From the NCBI GenBank assembly GCA_018969295.1, contig JAGWYN010000070.1, positions 1 through 14,826 of the forward strand: DNA of 14,826 nt. The letters are read 5' to 3'. Position numbers and translations under genes: made by a program. The stretch is from Chloroflexota bacterium. GTDB lineage: Bacteria > Chloroflexota > Anaerolineae > Caldilineales > Caldilineaceae. The notes under the pieces are model-generated. The model searched no databases, was not told the origin of the DNA, and worked only from the letters and a program-made list of their open reading frames with translations. Positions 1-6,777 of this stretch are shown here, in pieces. Each line of letters starts with the position of its first letter. Position 1 is the stretch's first letter.

Positions 1-240
1 AACAGCCAGCCCACTACATAGCGGCTGAAGATGTCCAGGATGACGTACAGATAGAAGTGCTGCCACTTGCCGGGTCCCCGCAGCCAGGTGATGTCCCAGC
101 TCCAGACCTGGTTGGGCCCTGTTGCCAGCAGCTCAGGCCGCGTGCAGGTCGGATGTGTCCGCTGCTGCCCCTCTTTGGCACTTTGGCTAGCCCGCTCACC
201 ACCTTGTAGCTGGCCGTGAGCAATCCATTGTCCCCCAGGC
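1..240 (-). pseudogene. IS3-family transposase (OrfB, rve domain) fragment
   Basis: Read on the minus strand, the frame covering about 1-190 gives ...HPTCTRPELLATGPNQVW, then SWDITWLRGPGKWQHFYLYV and ILDIFSRYVVGWL. This is the start of the integrase-core (DDE) domain of IS3-type OrfB transposases. The first catalytic Asp is in WDIT, and the second conserved block is LDIFSR. The fragment runs off the left window edge, so the rest of the catalytic domain lies outside or is lost. Upstream (about 195-240) the matching frame changes: YKVVS is in one frame and ERASQSAKE in another. This fits a short deletion near 195-205, so the gene is probably broken even if it continues to the left. The family call is from motif recall and the frameshift is inferred from the frame change. 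Confidence 0.72.
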
Positions 241-254
241 TTCCCACCCTGCCG

Positions 255-698
255 TTACCAGCAACGCAGGCCAGGGTAGCCACATCCGGTCGTCACGGAG
301 CCAGTCCCGGCATTATTCACGCCTAACTGTATTCTATCAAGCGACTTTGTGTTGCACGTTCCATCCATTATAGACACACAGGGGGTCTCGGTAGATATAG
401 TGATATCCACACTCACGGCCTGGTATCTTTCATGCCGTCGCACACGCCAGTGATTCTCGCTTGCCACATAAATCTGCCAATTGTCCAGCAGTTCGTTACT
501 TGTCCATGCACCAATGACGCAACGCCGCCCAACTTCGCCCGCCAGGTTTGTTCCGATGGGCGCCGTTTGCACAACGGCACTGATTGCTTGTACAGTAACT
601 TCTACGGCGGTTGACAGGCTCCACTCCTTCTTATGGTTTTTGTCAACCACATTGTGGACTGTCAATCGCCGTTTGTCATTTTTTTTGCTGTTGTGCAA
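255..698 (-). CDS. Unassigned reading frame, possibly a decayed transposase N-terminus
   Basis: This is an open frame of 147 codons from a TTG. It has no clear Shine-Dalgarno at the TTG, although an AAGGAG occurs further inside, upstream of the residues WSLSTAVEV. I do not recognise it with confidence. The stretch VQAISAVVQTAPIGTNLA, followed later by WQIYVASENHWRVRRHERYQ and then SVDIT, weakly recalls the N-terminal region of a DDE transposase found in Chloroflexota genomes. That would suit its position beside another transposase fragment. The C-terminal third (after about residue 105) looks non-native. It could equally be a spurious frame. No signal peptide or membrane segment is visible. 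Confidence 0.3.
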   Translation of the reverse strand: MHNSKKNDKRRLTVHNVVDKNHKKEWSLSTAVEVTVQAISAVVQTAPIGTNLAGEVGRRCVIGAWTSNELLDNWQIYVASENHWRVRRHERYQAVSVDITISTETPCVSIMDGTCNTKSLDRIQLGVNNAGTGSVTTGCGYPGLRCW

Positions 699-760
699 CT
701 TTTACCGGAAACTAAAGTTCCTACGACTTTTGAAAAGCCCTGAACGACTCGATTCTGAGG

Positions 761-787
761 TTGACGCCATAGCGAAGCTGCTATAAT
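761..787 (+). promoter_or_regulatory. Sigma70-like promoter for the 812-1755 gene run
   Basis: TTGACG (761-766) and a perfect TATAAT (782-787) are separated by 15 bp, which is short but close to consensus spacing. An AGGAG Shine-Dalgarno lies at 797-801, 10 bp before the ATG at 812. The position directly upstream of three overlapping genes supports it. Confidence 0.6.
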
Positions 788-811
788 GTAGCATCCAGGA
801 GATGCCAAAAC

Positions 812-1180
812 ATGACCGTCGTGCTTGCTTCAGCCCAGAGAACTCCAACCGAAGGTGATGACGCCTTCACCGAGGTGATTGTGCATGTCAATGCCCGCGT
901 TGTGTCGGCGGTGCGCGTGCGACGCAAGGTCAACGGCTGGCTGGCCATGGAAGCCGGTGACCGCCTGCTGGCCGGCGAGCCAGAGTTGATGTTGGGCGAA
1001 CGGTTGATCTGGCGCGTTCCCATTCGCTGGACATCACCGACGCAGGGCGTCCTGTCGCGCATGGAGTTGGCCATTCTCATTGATGCCACGAGCGGTGACT
1101 TTGTGCTAGGCTCACCCACCAGCCAAGAGATCGAAGAGCATGTCGCGAATCTTGCGCGTTCGTTACGAAGCGCAGCTTGA
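812..1180 (+). CDS. Hypothetical protein, first gene of an overlapping three-gene run
   Basis: The 122-residue product is not assignable by eye. It is soluble-looking and beta-rich: alternating hydrophobics in the FTEVIVHVNARVVSAVRVR and ERLIWRVPIRW regions, and a Pro/Thr-containing turn before MELAILIDATSGDFVLG. It ends in an amphipathic helix (SQEIEEHVANLARSL). There is no signal peptide or membrane segment. The ATG at 812 is chosen because AGGAG at 797-801 and a TATAAT/TTGACG promoter precede it. Its 3' end overlaps the next gene by 41 bp, which implies coupled translation with the C39-like peptidase and a shared role. The two may form a pair in which this small protein is a substrate, inhibitor or partner; that is inference. 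Confidence 0.65.
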   Translation: MTVVLASAQRTPTEGDDAFTEVIVHVNARVVSAVRVRRKVNGWLAMEAGDRLLAGEPELMLGERLIWRVPIRWTSPTQGVLSRMELAILIDATSGDFVLGSPTSQEIEEHVANLARSLRSAA

Positions 1181-1595
1181 GGACGGCTACTGCCTGCCCG
1201 CCTGTGCGCGCATGGTGCTGGCAGCATTCGATGTCCCGCTCAGCCAGCAAGCGATTGCGCTCCGCTTGCAGACCAGTGCCGCCGGCACATCATTCTCACG
1301 ATTGCGCCGCCTTGCCGATGCAAATCTGAACGTCGACGTCCAGGCTGGCGGCACCATCGAGCAAATCAGCACAGCCATCTCGGCAGATATCCCTGTTATC
1401 GCAGCCCTAGACGCCACATGGCTCCCTCATGCTCAGATCGAAAGCCCACATGCAGTTGTCGTTGTGAACCTGACGGCTATCCAAGTCTCAATCCTCGATC
1501 CGGCAGCCGGCAATGAAGTCATCGACGTCCCGCTCGATGCCTGGCTGGCCGCCTGGATCGAAATGGATTGCACCCACGCGGTCATCACGCGATGA
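1140..1595 (+). CDS. C39-like papain-fold cysteine peptidase domain protein
   Basis: The 151-residue protein consists almost entirely of a Peptidase_C39-like fold. Near residue 18 the motif DGYCLPACARMVLAAF carries the candidate nucleophile Cys followed by the usual helix. Around residue 103 SPHAVVVVNL supplies the catalytic His. Around residue 118 SILDPAAGNEVIDVP supplies the Asp that orients it. These three elements, in this order and spacing, are the signature of C39/C39_2 domains known from bacteriocin-processing ABC transporters and many stand-alone bacterial proteins. There is no signal peptide and no ABC transporter module, so it is a free-standing cytoplasmic form. The start overlaps the previous gene by 41 bp, and the stop overlaps the next start as ATGA. 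Whether it cleaves its upstream partner is unknown. Confidence 0.75.
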   Translation: MSRILRVRYEAQLEDGYCLPACARMVLAAFDVPLSQQAIALRLQTSAAGTSFSRLRRLADANLNVDVQAGGTIEQISTAISADIPVIAALDATWLPHAQIESPHAVVVVNLTAIQVSILDPAAGNEVIDVPLDAWLAAWIEMDCTHAVITR

Positions 1596-1828
1596 GTCAG
1601 AACCCAAACGGCTGGTCTGTCGGAGAGTGGGCATTTCACCCAGCCCGCAACCACCTGTGCCAGGTGATTGAGACACGCACTCTCTGGGGCGAGCAGACGG
1701 TGCGAATCTGGTTGCCCACGACAAACCGCGTCTTTTGTGGCTATTCAATTGTGTGGAGCGGAACTATTCAGTGCGATCTGGTGCCGTTGTTCCATAGGAA
1801 GCGGGCAGCAGTTCGCCGAACAGAGTGA
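1592..1828 (+). pseudogene. Truncated N-terminus of a probable SNF2-type helicase
   Basis: The ATG at 1592 overlaps the stop of the C39-like gene (ATGA), so this is the third gene of the run. About the first 55 residues (GWSVGEWAFHPARNHLCQVIE, then LWGEQTVRIWLPTTNRVF) resemble the short beta-rich N-terminal segment seen before the ATPase core of large SNF2-type helicases. That resemblance is from memory and only moderately secure. None of the helicase motifs is present. After about 1755 the sequence is the antisense of the alkaline phosphatase 3' end, and the frame closes at 1828. The helicase has therefore been cut by a rearrangement that brought in the phosphatase gene. It could instead be a different small protein with the same N-terminal fold. 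Confidence 0.4.
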
Positions 1829-3329
1829 GGTAGACCATGCGGTAGACATCGCTGCTGTCGAACCGAGTGGAGAACTCGGAACGCAGCAAGTCGGCATTGA
1901 TCCCTTCAGCGCGGCTGACGATAGCGCCGGCCACATCGTTTGTGCCTGCCCAGCCGACGGCAAAGTCCATGCTGTTGCCAAATGCGTCAGGCTCGGAGAC
2001 AAAGGGGGCCGTGTTCTGGCCTTCGATGCCGTCCAGGGCAAAGCCTTGATTCAGGCCAATTCCAGTGGGGTTGCCGGTGCTGGTGGTGACGCGTTCATCC
2101 TCTGCGGGTGCCGGACCGAAAATCTGCATACCGCCGGCGTCGCTGTCTGCAGCAGTCAGGAGCAGGGTATTTGGGTTCTCTGCAATGAAATTGCGGAAGA
2201 CGCCGATGGTATCGTCGGCAGCTTTGAGCGCGCGCAGCGTACCGATGGCATTGGCGTTGTTGGGAACATTGTCGGTACTTTCCACTTCGGCCACCAGGAA
2301 AAAGGGCAACGCTGCTGCTTCACTGTGGCGTCGGAGTACTTCCAGCGCCAGGGTATTCATTTCGGCTGCGGTAGGCGGGTTGTAGCCATGCGTGTCGGGG
2401 TGACTGCCCCAGATCATCAGGCGCCCTTCTTTGGTATCGGCCAGGTCTGGGTCGACCAGATCGGCTGCGATCAGGCGTTCCTCGGTGGTGTCGTTGAAGA
2501 GGTCGTCCCGTGCGAAGAGACCCAGTACCATGGGGGCATATGCGGGATCGGCCTGAATCTCTCCCCATAGTGTCTCGAATTCGGTGCGAGTGCGCACGAT
2601 CGTATAGCCCAGCTCGTTGGCTTCCACGAGCAGGTTGCGACCGTCATCACGGGCTGGGCCGCGTCCGTTGATCTGATCGCTGTGGACATAGCAGGTGAGG
2701 GCGAGTTCATCTTCGCAGGCTGGGGTGTCGGCAGGCAGGAAAAAGCCTTCGCCGCCGCCCAACATCACCTTGGGGAGGGGTTCACCCTCGAAGCCGGGGC
2801 GCCCATCGAGCAACTGGCGTGCAATTTCGTTGGACAGATTGTGGTCGCCCACTTCAGCCAGAAAGACGCCGGTGCCGGGCTCTGCCAGATCGCCGTCGTT
2901 GACGATGCCTACCGGCATGCCGGCTGCAGCGGCTTCGCGCATTACGCTGCCTGGAAAACCACTCAGCGAATAGATCGGGCGACCTGCCGAACCTTCTTCC
3001 TCCGGATCGATCCCACCATCCTGGCCAAAGGAACCGGGGCCAAGCACTTTGTAGCCAAAGGCGTGCACGGTGGCGCCGCCGTTAGAGGTGCCCACCAGGC
3101 GGTCGCTCATGTGGCCGCGGTAGATGGCGATCTCGGGCAACTGATCCCAGTGCAGTGCGCCGTCAGCCCCATACCAGAACATGCGCGCTGCATTCCAGTG
3201 GTTCAGACCAGTGCCGTCGGGGTGAAAAAAGATGACGTTGCCAGTTTCATACTCGTCTTGACCGCTCACCGGCAGGACGGCTGAAACGATCATTGCCAAA
3301 ACCAGAAACAAAATACGCAGTCGTTGCAT
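1764..3329 (-). CDS. Secreted alkaline phosphatase family protein with divergent active site
   Basis: The 521-residue protein begins with a Sec signal peptide (positive MQRLR, hydrophobic core to about residue 22). It has the alkaline phosphatase superfamily layout: PDGTG at 37-41 (first metal-site Asp), LVGTSNGGATVHAFG at 79-92 (nucleophile loop) and MIWGSHPDTHG at 305-315. The C-terminal metal blocks follow, FFLVAEVESTDN at 343-354 and LLLTAADSDAGGMQ at 389-402. Canonical PhoA has a Ser in a D-S-A context, IDxxxH in place of STDNVPN, and ADHETGG in place of ADSDAGG. Here the His ligands are replaced by Asn and Ser, so zinc binding and specificity may differ. The start is fixed by AGGAGG six bases upstream of the ATG. 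It is probably exported and may release phosphate from organic esters. It stands alone, with its 3' end at the broken helicase. Confidence 0.82.
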   Translation of the reverse strand: MQRLRILFLVLAMIVSAVLPVSGQDEYETGNVIFFHPDGTGLNHWNAARMFWYGADGALHWDQLPEIAIYRGHMSDRLVGTSNGGATVHAFGYKVLGPGSFGQDGGIDPEEEGSAGRPIYSLSGFPGSVMREAAAAGMPVGIVNDGDLAEPGTGVFLAEVGDHNLSNEIARQLLDGRPGFEGEPLPKVMLGGGEGFFLPADTPACEDELALTCYVHSDQINGRGPARDDGRNLLVEANELGYTIVRTRTEFETLWGEIQADPAYAPMVLGLFARDDLFNDTTEERLIAADLVDPDLADTKEGRLMIWGSHPDTHGYNPPTAAEMNTLALEVLRRHSEAAALPFFLVAEVESTDNVPNNANAIGTLRALKAADDTIGVFRNFIAENPNTLLLTAADSDAGGMQIFGPAPAEDERVTTSTGNPTGIGLNQGFALDGIEGQNTAPFVSEPDAFGNSMDFAVGWAGTNDVAGAIVSRAEGINADLLRSEFSTRFDSSDVYRMVYLTLFGELLPASYGTTAPDRTE

Positions 3330-3621
3330 TGTAATCCTCCTGTAATCAGACTTGGTGATTGTCTACCAACTTGCTGAAACTTTGCAGCAATTGTCAGAGG
3401 GCCCTACTGTAAAGCCGGTAAGGTTAATGCTCTACCAATGAAATATTATTGAAACTTGAATCTCTTGCAAAATGTTTGCGGCCATCGCAGGATCAAGGCG
3501 ATCGAGCACAGCAGCAAAAATAACCCTGTTTTGGTCGGGCAGTGGCTTATCAGCCTTGACGGCCAGCGCGTCCATTTGCAGCAAGGGGGAGACGGCGAGG
3601 AGTTCATCCCGCACGCAGTAA
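3330..3621. other. Region upstream of the phosphatase with an orphan minus-strand frame
   Basis: No confident gene lies here. The phosphatase Shine-Dalgarno is at its left edge, and a small hairpin (TTGCTG...CAGCAA) lies near 3370-3390. A minus-strand open frame (3432-3632) reads through a recombinase scrap at 3589-3618. It then continues into about 45 residues (including DQNRVIFAAVLDRLDPAMAANIL) that look helical but that I cannot assign. It has no convincing start signal. Confidence 0.4.
3589..3618 (-). pseudogene. 30-bp scrap of subfamily-II tyrosine recombinase
   Basis: These 30 bases are identical to 8007-8036, inside the recombinase remnant at 7495-8290, and nearly identical to the matching part of the remnant at 14158-14674. 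On the minus strand they encode CVRDELLAVSP, the end of the core-binding domain. Flanking sequence on both sides is unrelated, so this is a tiny leftover of a third copy. Confidence 0.7.
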
Positions 3622-4044
3622 ATCGATGGCAAAACTGAAGCCCACCTCGTTGCCCTCGTCTGTGGCGAAGCCCCAGCAGGCTATGCGGCCTGGACCTTAC
3701 GGCTGTTGGCGGAAGAATTGGTGGCCCATTACGCGATCCGTGCTTTGATGCACCAAGTCGCACTGCACCAGCAATTCGACCCTGACCGTCTCAGCTTCGT
3801 CCATGCGCTGGAAGTCGTCCGCAACGCCATCGCCGATTTCCAGATGACGGCACGCCACCTCCTGGTTGAACTCCTGCAGCGCTTGTGGCGTGATCTGGTC
3901 CGCTACCTGCTTCTCAAACGCCGCAATCGGATCAATCCACACGTCGTCAAACGTAAAATGTCAAAGTTCCACCTCAGACGGCTTGAACACGCTCGCTCCC
4001 CGCAGCCAACAATACCGTTTCGCGAGGCGGTGGTCCTTATTTGA
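3622..4044 (+). pseudogene. Chimeric transposase debris: IS630 scrap joined to IS4-type C-terminus
   Basis: After the TAA at 3619 the plus frame reads AHLVALVCGEAPAGYAAWTL and RLLAEELV. That is the second helix-turn-helix region of IS630 transposases (compare ACSEPPxGxxRWTLRLLAxxLV). At about 3720 the same frame switches to AHYAIRALMHQVALHQQFDP, then DRLSFVHALEVVRNAIADFQ and later HVVKRKMSKFHLRR. This is the C-terminal end of an IS4-type transposase, after the catalytic Glu. The join keeps the reading frame, but neither part has its catalytic domain, and there is no start codon with a ribosome site. Both assignments are from family motif memory, and the join is seen directly as a change of homology within one frame. 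Confidence 0.68.
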
Positions 4045-4103
4045 AAGGTCTTGGCCCTAGACTGACCCGCGCCGTCTGCATCTGCTGTCGTCTGAGTTTC
4101 TCC

Positions 4104-4120
4104 CAGAAACTCGGTTTCTG
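4104..4120. repeat. Short palindromic repeat, 7-bp arms
   Basis: CAGAAAC and GTTTCTG are separated by TCG. It shares the AGAAAC/GTTTCT core with a second palindrome at 4170-4196. No T-run follows on either strand, so it is not an intrinsic terminator. Confidence 0.75.
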
Positions 4121-4169
4121 AACGTATGCGCTCCTGGCGTTGCCTGTGGGCGACGGAGAGGGGGGATGG

Positions 4170-4196
4170 CCGCCAAGAAACTCAGTTTCTTGGCGG
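4170..4196. repeat. Palindromic repeat, perfect 12-bp arms
   Basis: CCGCCAAGAAAC and GTTTCTTGGCGG flank the loop TCA. It is a longer relative of the palindrome 50 bp to its left. It lies just beyond the 3' end of the minus-strand SUMF1-like gene, so it may also form an mRNA 3' hairpin, although there is no U-run. Confidence 0.8.
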
Positions 4197-4229
4197 AGGA
4201 CTACGTTCCCTTCTTCCAGAAGACCCGGA

Positions 4230-5894
4230 TCACTGCGAGCGGACACACCGGAACCCGCGGCTCCCGCTTGTGGCTAAGGGGGTGATCTCAAGCCGGTAGG
4301 CGGAGCGCACGACGGGTTCAAAGTAGTTCCACGCCCCGCCCCGCAACACACGCAACTGGCCCGTCGACGGTCCCTGCGGGTCGACACTGGGTGACACACT
4401 GTAGTATCTGTCCCCGTACCAGTCGTTCACCCACTCGTACACGTTCCCAGCCATGTCCATCACGCCGTAGGGGCTGGCCCCGCTGGGGTAGGAACCCACA
4501 CGGTTGGTGTCGCCAATACAGGATGATAATAAGTAGTAATTTGACTTTGTACAATCCGGGTTACTGTCCCCCCACGGATACTTGCGTGTGTCGCTGCTTC
4601 CGCGTGCTGCCTTCTCCCATTCCGCTTCGGTCGGCAGACGCTTACCCTCCCACTCACAAAAGGCTCTTGCCTGGCTCCAACTGACATTGGTCACTGGATA
4701 GTCTGCATAGGTGCTTGTGCCGAAGTAGGGAGAGCGCGTGGAGGAATTCACATTTGCCGGCCTCGTGCAACCACCAGCATCAAAGCACACCTTGTAACGG
4801 GCATTGGTTACCTCGTATTTGTCGATATAGTAGGCGGATAGGAGCACCGTGTGCAGGGGTAGCTCGTCGTTTCTGGAGCACATCTCTGCCAGGTTTCTAC
4901 TGTCGCACCCCATCTGGAAGCTGCCAGCAGGGATCAAAATCTCTTCAGCAGGGTTGAAGACGGAAGATGGCGTGTGGGTCGGTGTCGCCGTGGGCGTGTG
5001 GGTCGGTGTCGCCGTGGGCGTGTGGGTCGATGTCGCCGTGGGCGTGTGGGTCGGTGTCGCCGTGGGCGTGTGGGTCGGCGCAGCCGTGGGCGTGTGGGTC
5101 GGTGTCGCTGTGGGCGTGTGGGTCGGCGCAGCCGTGGGCGTGTGGGTCGGCGCAGCCGTGGGCGTGTGGGTCGGCGCAGCCGTGGGCGTGTTGCTGGGTG
5201 CCCGTGTCGCTGTGGGCGTGTTGATAGGTGCCCGTGTCGCTGTGGGCGTGTGGGTCGGCGCAGCCGTGGGCGTGTGGGTCGGCGCAGCCGTGGGCGTGTT
5301 GCTGGGTGCCCGTGTCGCTGTGGGCGTGTTGCTGGGTGCCCGTGTCGCTGTGGGCGTGTTGCTGGGTGCCCGTGTTGCTGTGGGCGTGTTGCTGGGTGCC
5401 CGTGTTGCTGTGGGCGTGTTGCTGGGTGCCCGTGTCGCTGTGGGTGTGTTGCTGGGTGCCCGTGTCGCCGTGGGCGTGTTGATAGGTGCCCGTGTCGCTG
5501 TGGGCGTGTGGGTCGGCGCAGCCGTGGGCGTGTTGCTGGGTGCCCGTGTCGCTGTGGTGAGAATGGCGGACAAGCTGCCGCCCTCTTCTGAGATGACCGG
5601 TATCGTGCCAGAAGGTATAGCAGAGGTCGGGATCGCTATCGGTGCTGCTGGCAGCAGTAAATTTTCAGATCGACTGCTCACAACCGGGAGATAGAGCAGA
5701 TTTGCAGATCCACTGCCCACAACCGGCAGATAGAGCAGATTTGAGACCATGCTTGTCATCTGCTCAGACGCTTGAATCGTGACAGCGCTGTTCCCTGATG
5801 TCACTGTTTTGCTGCCAGCTGCCACATACGACGATTCTGTAAGCGCGAAACTGAACACTGCCAGCACAAGGATCGGAAGCCACATACGGTGCAA
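4230..5894 (-). CDS. Secreted SUMF1/FGE-fold protein with long Thr-Pro repeat linker
   Basis: The product has 554 residues. An N-terminal signal peptide (about 1-27) is followed by two copies of NLLYLPVV, then about 196 residues of Pro/Thr repeats. A C-terminal formylglycine-generating-enzyme-type domain occupies about 318-554. Domain landmarks are LIPAGSFQMG, YYIDKYEVTNARY, YPVTNVSWSQARAFCEWEGK, RLPTEAEWEKAARG, YPWGD, MDMAGNVYEWVNDWY and the closing RGGAWNYFEPVVRSAYR...GFRC. True FGEs have catalytic cysteines in the last block; here that block reads RGGAWNYFEPVVRSA with no Cys. It is therefore probably a non-FGE member used for binding or another modification outside the cell. The TTG at 5892-5894 sits 9 bp after GGAG; the ATG three codons on is the alternative start. 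There is no linked sulfatase. Confidence 0.85.
   Translation of the reverse strand: MHRMWLPILVLAVFSFALTESSYVAAGSKTVTSGNSAVTIQASEQMTSMVSNLLYLPVVGSGSANLLYLPVVSSRSENLLLPAAPIAIPTSAIPSGTIPVISEEGGSLSAILTTATRAPSNTPTAAPTHTPTATRAPINTPTATRAPSNTPTATRAPSNTPTATRAPSNTPTATRAPSNTPTATRAPSNTPTATRAPSNTPTAAPTHTPTAAPTHTPTATRAPINTPTATRAPSNTPTAAPTHTPTAAPTHTPTAAPTHTPTATPTHTPTAAPTHTPTATPTHTPTATSTHTPTATPTHTPTATPTHTPSSVFNPAEEILIPAGSFQMGCDSRNLAEMCSRNDELPLHTVLLSAYYIDKYEVTNARYKVCFDAGGCTRPANVNSSTRSPYFGTSTYADYPVTNVSWSQARAFCEWEGKRLPTEAEWEKAARGSSDTRKYPWGDSNPDCTKSNYYLLSSCIGDTNRVGSYPSGASPYGVMDMAGNVYEWVNDWYGDRYYSVSPSVDPQGPSTGQLRVLRGGAWNYFEPVVRSAYRLEITPLATSGSRGFRCVRSQ
4969..5557 (-). repeat. In-frame minisatellite: mixed 24-bp and 30-bp units
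   Basis: This region encodes the linker of the SUMF1-like protein. I count twelve 8-residue units (APTHTPTA type) and ten 10-residue units (RAPSNTPTAT type). They occur in blocks, including a run of six RAPSNTP units. All units are multiples of three, so gain or loss changes linker length without breaking the frame. Some units differ by one substitution (RAPINTP, TSTHTP). Confidence 0.9.
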
Positions 5895-6054
5895 AGGATA
5901 CTTCTCCTTTGAGGAACATCATTCGGGGATTTTTTCGGGAGATGCAGCAAGCGTATGTTAAGCTAGGGCACATGCTGCATACTGCTATCTCATAGCATAT
6001 AACAGATTGCAGCAAAATTCCAAAGAGGTCGGAATGCGAATGCTAGGGTCTACT

Positions 6055-6370
6055 TCACGATGGGGGCAGGTTTTTGGCAGCGTCCCACATCTGGTCAAAG
6101 CGTCCACTAAGGACGGCGGCACGAACTGGCAGCAGGTTTTCGGCGCCTTGCCGTGACCAGCGCATGCCAGGACCGCCGGTCTTCTCCAATTCGTCGGCAA
6201 TCTTGTCGGCATGCCCCTGATACAGAAGGGTTTCACGGTTTTTCAGCCAACGCGTGTAGGCAGCAGTGCCATCCTGTTTCATCAACCGTGCAGCCGCAAT
6301 CAGGTGCTCTTTGGCGTGATACCAATCGACAACCTGATGACTCTTGCCGAGAACCACAAGAGGTATGCTT
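6055..6370 (-). pseudogene. ISKra4-type transposase remnant with internal in-frame deletion
   Basis: The minus-strand frame (open to 6429) contains GKSHQVVDWYHAKEHLIAAA and RETLLYQGHADKIADELEK. It then jumps at about 6177 to GGPGMRWSRQGAENLLPVRA and FDQMWDAAKNLPP. All of these are landmarks of ISKra4-family transposases. In complete members some 55-60 residues lie between the DELE... and GPGMRWSR blocks, carrying the IGSGMVES-type segment with a catalytic Glu; those residues are missing here while the frame is kept. Everything upstream of GKSHQ (the N-terminal half) is also absent or unrecognisable. It cannot be an active transposase. The size of the deletion is estimated from memory of the family, not from an alignment. 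Confidence 0.72.
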
Positions 6371-6604
6371 TGCATAGCCGGCTCGCTCTGTTTGTTAGCG
6401 GGGCATTCAGCCAGCCTGTCCAGGCTCAATCCGCATCAGTCGTCTGACCTGATATTGCAGCCAAGATTACTTGTCCGCCGTCGCCAGTTCCACAAACCGG
6501 CCTGGGCGCGCCATCTGTATGCCGGCACAGTGTCCTCTGCCGATAGATGGCGATCACCCGTTATCACTTAATCGAGACGTGGTCATAGATCGAAAAAGGG
6601 GGAA

Positions 6605-6635
6605 AGCCGCACCCTGAAGTAGTCAAAGTGCGGCT
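6605..6635 (-). terminator. Possible intrinsic terminator, minus direction
   Basis: AGCCGCAC (6605-6612) pairs with GTGCGGCT (6628-6635) across a 15-base loop. Read on the minus strand, the stem is followed by TTTCCCCCTTTTTC. The long loop and interrupted T-run make it weak. It could instead be an end of a lost insertion sequence. Confidence 0.3.
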
Positions 6636-6686
6636 GCCTCCGTAGCATAGTAGTTGCCAAACCGGTCTGCACCAGGAGGCAACGAC

Positions 6687-6734
6687 ATGCTACAACGACA
6701 ACTCATCCGGGGGAATGGTTCTATGGGCTTATAA
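6687..6734 (+). CDS. 15-codon leader-like ORF or transposase start remnant
   Basis: The frame ATG...TAA encodes MLQRQLIRGNGSMGL. A full AGGAGG (6674-6679) lies 7 bp upstream, which is unusually good for such a short frame. It may be the surviving 5' end of a transposase gene, cut a few codons in, or a short leader peptide for the antitoxin gene 62 bp downstream. I see no attenuator fold that would favour the leader explanation. Confidence 0.25.
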   Translation: MLQRQLIRGNGSMGL

Positions 6735-6747
6735 GCGCGAAAGACCC

Positions 6748-6777
6748 TTGTGTTTTTTGTGCTTTTTGTGCTATTAT
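6748..6777 (+). promoter_or_regulatory. Candidate promoter for the HTH antitoxin gene
   Basis: TTGTGT (6748-6753) and TATTAT (6772-6777) lie 18 bp apart. The spacer contains the direct repeat TTTTTGTGC twice, a possible operator for an autoregulating antitoxin. The expected start site is near 6784, just before the GGAGGTGAT ribosome site. Confidence 0.4.

Noticed and set aside
1668..3284. Large plus-strand open frames (1668-2570, 2682-3284)
   Set aside because: They are antisense to the alkaline phosphatase, whose motifs, signal peptide and ribosome site are clear; the plus frames show no family motif.
4969..5557. CRISPR array
   Set aside because: The repeats are contiguous without unique spacers and code for a Thr/Pro linker. 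The 17-bp repeat at 9067-9117 also has no spacers.
4849..5694. Long plus-strand reading frames (GVWVGAAV- and GRCRRGRVG-type repeats) across the minisatellite
   Set aside because: Repeat units divisible by three keep all frames open. The minus-strand frame carries a signal peptide and a conserved SUMF1 domain, so the plus frames are shadows.
6687..6734. Attenuator leader peptide for the antitoxin gene
   Set aside because: The short frame has a strong ribosome site but no run of regulatory codons and no convincing terminator/antiterminator between it and 6797.
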